A DNA stretch of 9,853 nucleotides. Origin: Pseudomonadota bacterium (lineage in GTDB: Bacteria; Pseudomonadota; Gammaproteobacteria; Burkholderiales; Burkholderiaceae_C). The notes below the pieces were generated by a model. The model was not told the origin of the DNA, did no database searches, and was given only the letters and a program-made list of their open reading frames with translations. Location: assembly GCA_023410975.1 (NCBI GenBank), contig JAEYPG010000354.1, positions 1-9,853 on the forward strand. Reading direction: 5' to 3'. Positions 6,297 to 9,853 of this stretch are shown piece by piece (positions within the stretch are counted from its first letter, which is position 1; the number at the start of each line of letters is the position of its first letter). Position numbers and translations under genes: made by a program.

Positions 6297-7514
6297 TCAC
6301 CTGCTCGGTGCTTCAAGCAGAGCAGCCAGTTCGACGGCGGTCGCTGCTACCGTTTCAGGACACGTGGCGTTGGCGCTGCCTGTCTGGTCCTGGCCTTCGA
6401 TCAAAGGAAGTTGCTCGATCCGTGCTACGCCGAGCAGCGCCATGGTCCGCTCCAGGTCGGCACGGAACATGTCGAAGACGGCATCGACGCCCGCCTCACC
6501 GCGTGCCGCCAGCCCATAGAGAAGCGGGCGGCCCAGGAATACCGCCTTGGCACCCAGGGCAATGGCCTTGGCGATATGCGTAGCGCGGCGGATGCCGCTG
6601 TCCATGAAAACCGGTATCCGGCCCTGTACCGCAGCCACGACGCCTGGTAACGCGGAGATGGCCGATGGAGCCGCATCGAGTTGGCGGCCTCCGTGGTTCG
6701 AAACGATCACGCCGTCCACGCCGTAGCTCACCGCGGTTCGGGCATCGTCGGCGTGCAGGATTCCCTTGAGCAACAGTGGACCTTTCCAATGGTCCCGCAA
6801 CCAACTCAGCGTCTCCCACACCAGGGTCCGGTCCATGGCGCGGGCCAGCAGGGCGGCCTGCATGCTTGCTGAGCCTGCACTCTCGCCGGGGTCCGTCAGG
6901 TTGGCGAAATCCGGTGGCCCGTTGAGCAGCGTGTTCACCGACCAGCGCGGATGCGTGGCCAGATCCAAGCCGAGCTTGGCGGTGGGTTTCAACGGCACGC
7001 GAAAACCGTTGCGGGCATCGAGTTCCCGATTTCCACTCACCGGCACATCAACGGTCAAGACCAGCGCCTGGTATCCGGCCTTGTGGGCGCGTTGCACGAT
7101 GCGTGCAGCCATCTCGCGGTGCATGACGTAGAGCTGCATCCACTGCACGGCATCCGTGGCAGTCGCCCTGATGTCTTCAAGCCGCATGTTGGAGGCTGTA
7201 GACAACACGAAGGGAACGCCCGCCCGAGCAGCCGCCCTGGCGATTAGGGCATCCCCGCCCGGGCGGACCAGGCCGTTCAAGCCCGTGGGCGCAACACCAA
7301 ACGGAAGAGCCCACTGCGACCCGAATATGTCGATTGACGTGTCCATGCGACTGGTATCCCGCAAGACCCGCGGCGTCAGCGTCAAGGCGTCCAGGTCGCT
7401 GTGGTTGCGGCGCATGCAGTTGCCGTCATCAGCGGACCCATCCACGTAGTCGAAAACGAAGCGGGGCAACCGTTTTCGGGCCTCGCGCTTGAAGTCATCC
7501 GTGTTGAGAAGCAT
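6297..7514 (-). CDS. FMN-dependent 2-hydroxyacid dehydrogenase, (S)-mandelate dehydrogenase-like
   Basis: A 405-residue member of the FMN-dependent alpha-hydroxyacid dehydrogenase family (lactate, glycolate and mandelate oxidising enzymes), which oxidises L/(S)-2-hydroxyacids to 2-oxoacids. Visible active-site residues are Tyr23 (FDYVDG), Gly78 in PTGLNG, Tyr129 (QLYV), Asp156 and Arg163 (TVDVPVSGNRELD), Lys250 (LLLKGI), and His274 and Arg277 in SNHGGRQLD; MDSGIRR and FLGRPLLYGLAARGE form the phosphate-binding end. The blocks PTGLNGL, PFVLSTASNM, HPRWS, MQAALL and WLRDHWKG follow P. putida MdlB more than lactate dehydrogenase LldD, including the loop (about 175-220) that anchors MdlB to the membrane. 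About 30 alanine-rich residues extend the C-terminus. The start has only a weak ribosome site, and a small hairpin sits there (7524-7536). It is last in the minus-strand cluster, 180 nt after a Bug receptor. Family certain; mandelate specificity is inference. Confidence 0.92.
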   Translation of the reverse strand: MLLNTDDFKREARKRLPRFVFDYVDGSADDGNCMRRNHSDLDALTLTPRVLRDTSRMDTSIDIFGSQWALPFGVAPTGLNGLVRPGGDALIARAAARAGVPFVLSTASNMRLEDIRATATDAVQWMQLYVMHREMAARIVQRAHKAGYQALVLTVDVPVSGNRELDARNGFRVPLKPTAKLGLDLATHPRWSVNTLLNGPPDFANLTDPGESAGSASMQAALLARAMDRTLVWETLSWLRDHWKGPLLLKGILHADDARTAVSYGVDGVIVSNHGGRQLDAAPSAISALPGVVAAVQGRIPVFMDSGIRRATHIAKAIALGAKAVFLGRPLLYGLAARGEAGVDAVFDMFRADLERTMALLGVARIEQLPLIEGQDQTGSANATCPETVAATAVELAALLEAPSR

Positions 7515-7523
7515 CTTGAAATC

Positions 7524-7536
7524 CCAGGTAGCCTGG
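7524..7536 (-). promoter_or_regulatory. Small stem-loop over the ribosome-binding zone
   Basis: A CCAGG/CCTGG 5-bp stem with a 3-nt loop begins 9 nt upstream of the ATG at 7514, where a Shine-Dalgarno sequence would lie. It could limit translation initiation of the FMN dehydrogenase. Its small size means chance is quite possible. Confidence 0.25.
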
Positions 7537-7644
7537 AGAAGTTCAACGACCGCCGGCCGCAGAAGCAGTCAGGCCTTGTGCGTTGGCACGCTCAGGCACC
7601 GGCTGCGATGCGCTGTGCGATTCCAGGTGATATGCGACGCCGTC

Positions 7645-7679
7645 CCCAGCGAAGGGCCCATCGGTGGACCCTTCCTGGG
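7645..7679 (-). terminator. Long stem-loop between the Bug receptor and FMN dehydrogenase genes
   Basis: The 180-nt gap 7515-7694 holds a strong hairpin 15 nt beyond the receptor's stop. Arms are 7645-7649 with 7675-7679, 7651-7656 with 7669-7674, and 7658-7660 with 7665-7667, giving 14 pairs, one bulge, one mismatch and a 4-nt loop. No T-run follows on the minus strand, so it is not a standard intrinsic terminator. It may be a partial terminator or an mRNA stabiliser that lowers expression of the downstream gene. The rest of the gap shows nothing firm. Confidence 0.5.
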
Positions 7680-7694
7680 CCTCGGCATTACCAG

Positions 7695-8672
7695 TCAATC
7701 AAGCCGGATGTTGTTGGCACGGATCAGCTTGCTCCAGCGCTCGCGCTCGCTGCGCGCGAAACTGGCCATCTGCTCCGGGGTGCCCGGCAGTGCTTCCAGG
7801 GCCAGCGCATCGAAGCGGGTCTTGACGGCTTCGGAGGCCAATGCGGCCTGCAGCGCCTTGTTGAGCTTGGCAACGTTGTCGGGCGGCGTTGCGGCAGGGA
7901 CGACCAACCCTTGCCAGGCATAAGCCTCGAAGTCCTTGACACCCTGCTCGGCCAGCGTGGGAACGTCCGGGAAGTTCTTGAGTCGCGAACGGCTGGCGAC
8001 TCCGATGGCACGCAGCTTGCCCGACGTTACGTACTGCACGACCGAGGCGGAGTCCATCAGCGCGACGGGCACCTGGCCGCCCACCAGGTCCTGAACCGCG
8101 GGAGCGCCTCCCCGATAGGGCACATGGTTGAGCTTCAGGCCCGTGGTCTCACGCAGCAGTTCTGAAGCGAGATGCTGGGGGCTGCCGGCACCGGAAGACG
8201 CATAGGGCACGCCATCGGCAGATGCCTTGACCCAGGCGGAGAACTCCTTGAAGTCCTTCGCCGGCACGCTCGGGTGCACCACTAGCAGCAATGGGAAGCG
8301 GGCGAGCAAACCGACCGGTGCGAAGTCCTTCTCCGCGTTGTAGGGCAGCTTGGAGAAGAGCGCCGGATTGGCCGCCAGCGTGGCGAAGTCGGCCGTGAAC
8401 ATGATGTTGCCGTAGTCCTTGGACTTGGCGGTGTAGTCAGCGGCGATGTTGGTGGCAGCACCCGGCTTGTTGTTGACGACGATGGTGCGCCCCAGTGTCT
8501 TGCCCATCTGTTCGGCCACCGTGCGGGCCACCACGTCGGAGCCGCCGCCGGCGGCGTAGCCCACCACCCACTCCAGCGGCTTGTCCTGCGCCGAAGCCAG
8601 CAGGGGTGTGGTCGCGATGGCTGCCAACAGAACTTGCGTGGCAAGGCGACGCGAATAGAGAGTCGAGCTCAT
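7695..8672 (-). CDS. Third Bug/TctC-family receptor
   Basis: A 325-residue periplasmic Bug-family receptor. The signal peptide carries SRR at 7-9, a hydrophobic core (10-26) and an A-S-A cleavage site near residue 28; SRRLATQVLL is weakly Tat-like, but Sec export is equally possible. Mature motifs are WVVGYAAGGGSDVVAR, VVNNKPGAATN, VPYASSGAGSPQHLASELL, LNHVPYRGGAPAVQDL and PDVPTLAEQGVKDFEAY. Compared with the two plus-strand receptors, the usual PDGYT segment reads KDYGN, and the opening is EWVVGYAAGG where the other two have IRLVVPY, so this is a distinct subgroup. A CGGAG ribosome site lies 7 nt before the ATG. It sits 104 nt after the ketopantoate-reductase-like gene and 180 nt before the FMN dehydrogenase on the same strand, and probably supplies the substrate of that pathway. 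No TctA or TctB genes are nearby. Confidence 0.93.
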   Translation of the reverse strand: MSSTLYSRRLATQVLLAAIATTPLLASAQDKPLEWVVGYAAGGGSDVVARTVAEQMGKTLGRTIVVNNKPGAATNIAADYTAKSKDYGNIMFTADFATLAANPALFSKLPYNAEKDFAPVGLLARFPLLLVVHPSVPAKDFKEFSAWVKASADGVPYASSGAGSPQHLASELLRETTGLKLNHVPYRGGAPAVQDLVGGQVPVALMDSASVVQYVTSGKLRAIGVASRSRLKNFPDVPTLAEQGVKDFEAYAWQGLVVPAATPPDNVAKLNKALQAALASEAVKTRFDALALEALPGTPEQMASFARSERERWSKLIRANNIRLD

Positions 8673-8728
8673 GGTTTGTCTCCGGTTTCATGAAGCCGCT
8701 GCGGGGGCGGCCGGATTCACACGCTGGA

Positions 8729-8758
8729 TGCCGGGCAGGCCGTGATGCCTGGCCGGCA
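8729..8758 (-). terminator. Stem-loop after the ketopantoate-reductase-like gene
   Basis: Two 11-nt arms (8730-8740 and 8747-8757) pair with one G-G mismatch around a 6-nt loop, plus an outer T-A pair, starting 18 nt downstream of the stop at 8777. No T-run follows on the minus strand. It may be a weak terminator or a processing site separating the two upstream enzymes from the receptor gene. Confidence 0.45.
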
Positions 8759-8776
8759 GCGGGTGGGTCTATGTGT

Positions 8777-9703
8777 TCAATGGGCCAGGGTGCGCTGCTG
8801 CCGCAGCCTTACCAATGCATCCAGCGCCTCGGTGCATGGCGCCGACACGCCCAGCTCGCGTGCCGCGCGCAGCACTTCGCCATTGATCGCATCGATCTCG
8901 GTCGGCCGACCGACCAGCAGGTCCTGCAGCATGGACGGCTTGTGGTGCACGTGGTGGTCCAGTGCGTGGTCCAGCGTCGCATGCAGTCCCGCTTCGTCGA
9001 TCCGCAGGCCGCGGGCCGTGGCGACCGCGAACACTTCCGCGGCAATGCGATGCGCAAGCGACCGGGCACCGGCGGTCTTGCCCACCTGCCCCACGGCGCA
9101 GTCGCCAACGGCACACACGGTGTTGAGTGCCGCGTTGAAGGCCACCTTCTGCCAGATCGCTGCCTGCACGGTCGGATCGACGGTGCTCGGCAAGCCCGCG
9201 CCGGTGAGCGCCTGCGCCAGCGACACGAGCCGATCGCTGTGCTGCCCGTCGGCCAGCATCAGCCGGATGTGGCCTTCGCCATGCGAATGCACGTGCCCGG
9301 GCCCGATCATGTCCGCAGGCACGGTGGTCACGCCCACCGCGACCTGGGACAAGGGCACGAACGCCGCCACCTTCTCGACGTTGCCCAGGCCGTTTTGCAG
9401 CGTGAGCACAAGCACGTCGTCGTGCAGGACGCCGCGGGCCGCCTTCAGCGCATCGGCCGTGTGCAGCGTCTTGGTGAAGATGATCAGGCAGTCGGGCTTC
9501 GAGCTGGCCGCCTCGGGCCTGGCGATGGGCACGCGCACGACGCGTCGGCCCTTGTCATCGGTCTCCAGCGTCAGGCCCTGGGTCTGCACCCGCTCGATGT
9601 GCGCCGGGTTCACGTCCAGCAGCTCGACGGCATGGCCTTGCTCCGCCAGCAGGCCGCCGAACAGCGAGCCCATGGCGCCCGCGCCCAGTACGGTGATTCG
9701 CAT
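8777..9703 (-). CDS. Ketopantoate reductase-family oxidoreductase (2-dehydropantoate 2-reductase-like)
   Basis: A 308-residue protein of the ApbA/PanE family, which reduces 2-dehydropantoate to pantoate with NADPH; many paralogues act on other 2-oxo or 2-hydroxy acids. The Rossmann motif VLGAGAMGSLFGGLLA begins at residue 5. The catalytic-type lysine is Lys186 in IWQKVAFNAALNTVCA, with Asn190 and Asn194. The C-terminal domain has SMLQDLLVGRPTEIDAINGEV, containing Ser257 and Glu269 at the substrate site. The frame opens 8 codons earlier, but the ATG at 9703 is preferred because AAGGAG (9711-9716) lies 7 nt upstream and the Rossmann strand then starts at once, as in the family. The gene follows an aldehyde dehydrogenase by 23 nt, so they are co-transcribed. 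Location beside catabolic enzymes and a transport receptor, not pantothenate genes, suggests a degradative or 2-oxoacid-specific paralogue. I therefore give no panE symbol. Confidence 0.88.
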   Translation of the reverse strand: MRITVLGAGAMGSLFGGLLAEQGHAVELLDVNPAHIERVQTQGLTLETDDKGRRVVRVPIARPEAASSKPDCLIIFTKTLHTADALKAARGVLHDDVLVLTLQNGLGNVEKVAAFVPLSQVAVGVTTVPADMIGPGHVHSHGEGHIRLMLADGQHSDRLVSLAQALTGAGLPSTVDPTVQAAIWQKVAFNAALNTVCAVGDCAVGQVGKTAGARSLAHRIAAEVFAVATARGLRIDEAGLHATLDHALDHHVHHKPSMLQDLLVGRPTEIDAINGEVLRAARELGVSAPCTEALDALVRLRQQRTLAH

Positions 9704-9726
9704 CGTTGCGCTCCTTGCGGCAGGCA

Positions 9727-9853
9727 TCAGAACGGGTAGTGGCGGTCGGTGGTCTGCAGCGTGATCCAGCGCAGGTCCGTGAATGAGTCGATGCCGGCGC
9801 GGCCGCCGAAGTGGCCGTAGCCCGACTCCTTGACGCCGCCGAAAGGCATCTGC
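9727..9853 (-). CDS. Aldehyde dehydrogenase, C-terminal end (truncated by window edge)
   Basis: The last 41 codons of an NAD(P)-dependent aldehyde dehydrogenase, running off the right edge and ending at the TGA at 9727-9729. The C-terminal signature MPFGGVKESGYGHFGGRAG is the conserved P-F-G-G-x-K-x-S-G-x-G motif of the superfamily, followed by ITLQTTDRHYPF, an ending typical of the branch that includes benzaldehyde, salicylaldehyde and vanillin-type dehydrogenases. The catalytic Cys and Glu are outside the window. The downstream reductase begins 23 nt after its stop with a good ribosome site, so this gene is upstream in the same operon. Superfamily is secure; the aromatic-aldehyde assignment is tentative from so short a stretch. 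Confidence 0.85.
   Translation of the reverse strand, partial: QMPFGGVKESGYGHFGGRAGIDSFTDLRWITLQTTDRHYPF

Noticed and set aside
7572..7691. 39-codon minus-strand ORF in the receptor/dehydrogenase gap, starting ATG and ending TGA
   Set aside because: It has no ribosome site, overlaps the strong hairpin, and its sequence is not recognisable; chance is more likely.
8495..9739. 414-codon open frame on the plus strand
   Set aside because: It is opposite the ketopantoate-reductase-like gene, whose motifs and ribosome site are convincing; the plus-strand product has no recognisable domain.

Overview
The window is GC-rich and gene-dense, and typical of the Burkholderiales (Betaproteobacteria; an Achromobacter/Bordetella/Variovorax-like background). 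The main reason is the presence of three Bug/TctC-type periplasmic solute receptors in about 7 kb, an expansion characteristic of that order. Species cannot be fixed from the sequence alone. There are no rRNA or tRNA genes, CRISPR arrays, transposases or complete mobile elements.

Left edge (about 1-1356, minus strand): a LysR-type regulator reads leftward. Directly behind its stop lies the last ~85 codons of an amidase-signature hydrolase whose 5' part is missing. This looks like a gene remnant left by a past rearrangement.

Plus-strand operon (1468-6109), divergent from the LysR gene: Bug receptor, NAD(P)-dependent Ldh2/malate-type 2-hydroxyacid dehydrogenase, an unusual solute-binding-fold protein with no signal peptide, a second Bug receptor, and a metallo-beta-lactamase-fold zinc hydrolase. 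Gaps are 3, 14 and 36 nt, and the last junction is an ATGA overlap, so this is almost certainly one transcript. A plausible reading is uptake of a small carboxylate, hydrolysis (lactone or ester) by the MBL enzyme, and oxidation of a 2-hydroxyacid by the Ldh2 enzyme. The LysR protein would be the sensor. The substrate is unknown.

Minus-strand cluster (9853-6297), convergent with the first: the C-terminus of an aldehyde dehydrogenase, a ketopantoate-reductase-family enzyme, a third Bug receptor, and an FMN-dependent 2-hydroxyacid dehydrogenase most like (S)-mandelate dehydrogenase. The two longer gaps (104 and 180 nt) contain stem-loops without U-tracts. With the amidase remnant, which resembles the mandelamide hydrolase branch, the cluster hints at catabolism of an aromatic or substituted 2-hydroxyacid. 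That is inference.

Between the convergent clusters (6110-6296), the minus strand has an open, GC3-rich frame reminiscent of the end of a BRCT domain, possibly a second gene remnant. I see no obviously new defence or mobile system. The most unusual elements are the leaderless binding protein in the receptor operon, the three receptors without membrane permeases, and the two decayed fragments at the cluster edges.
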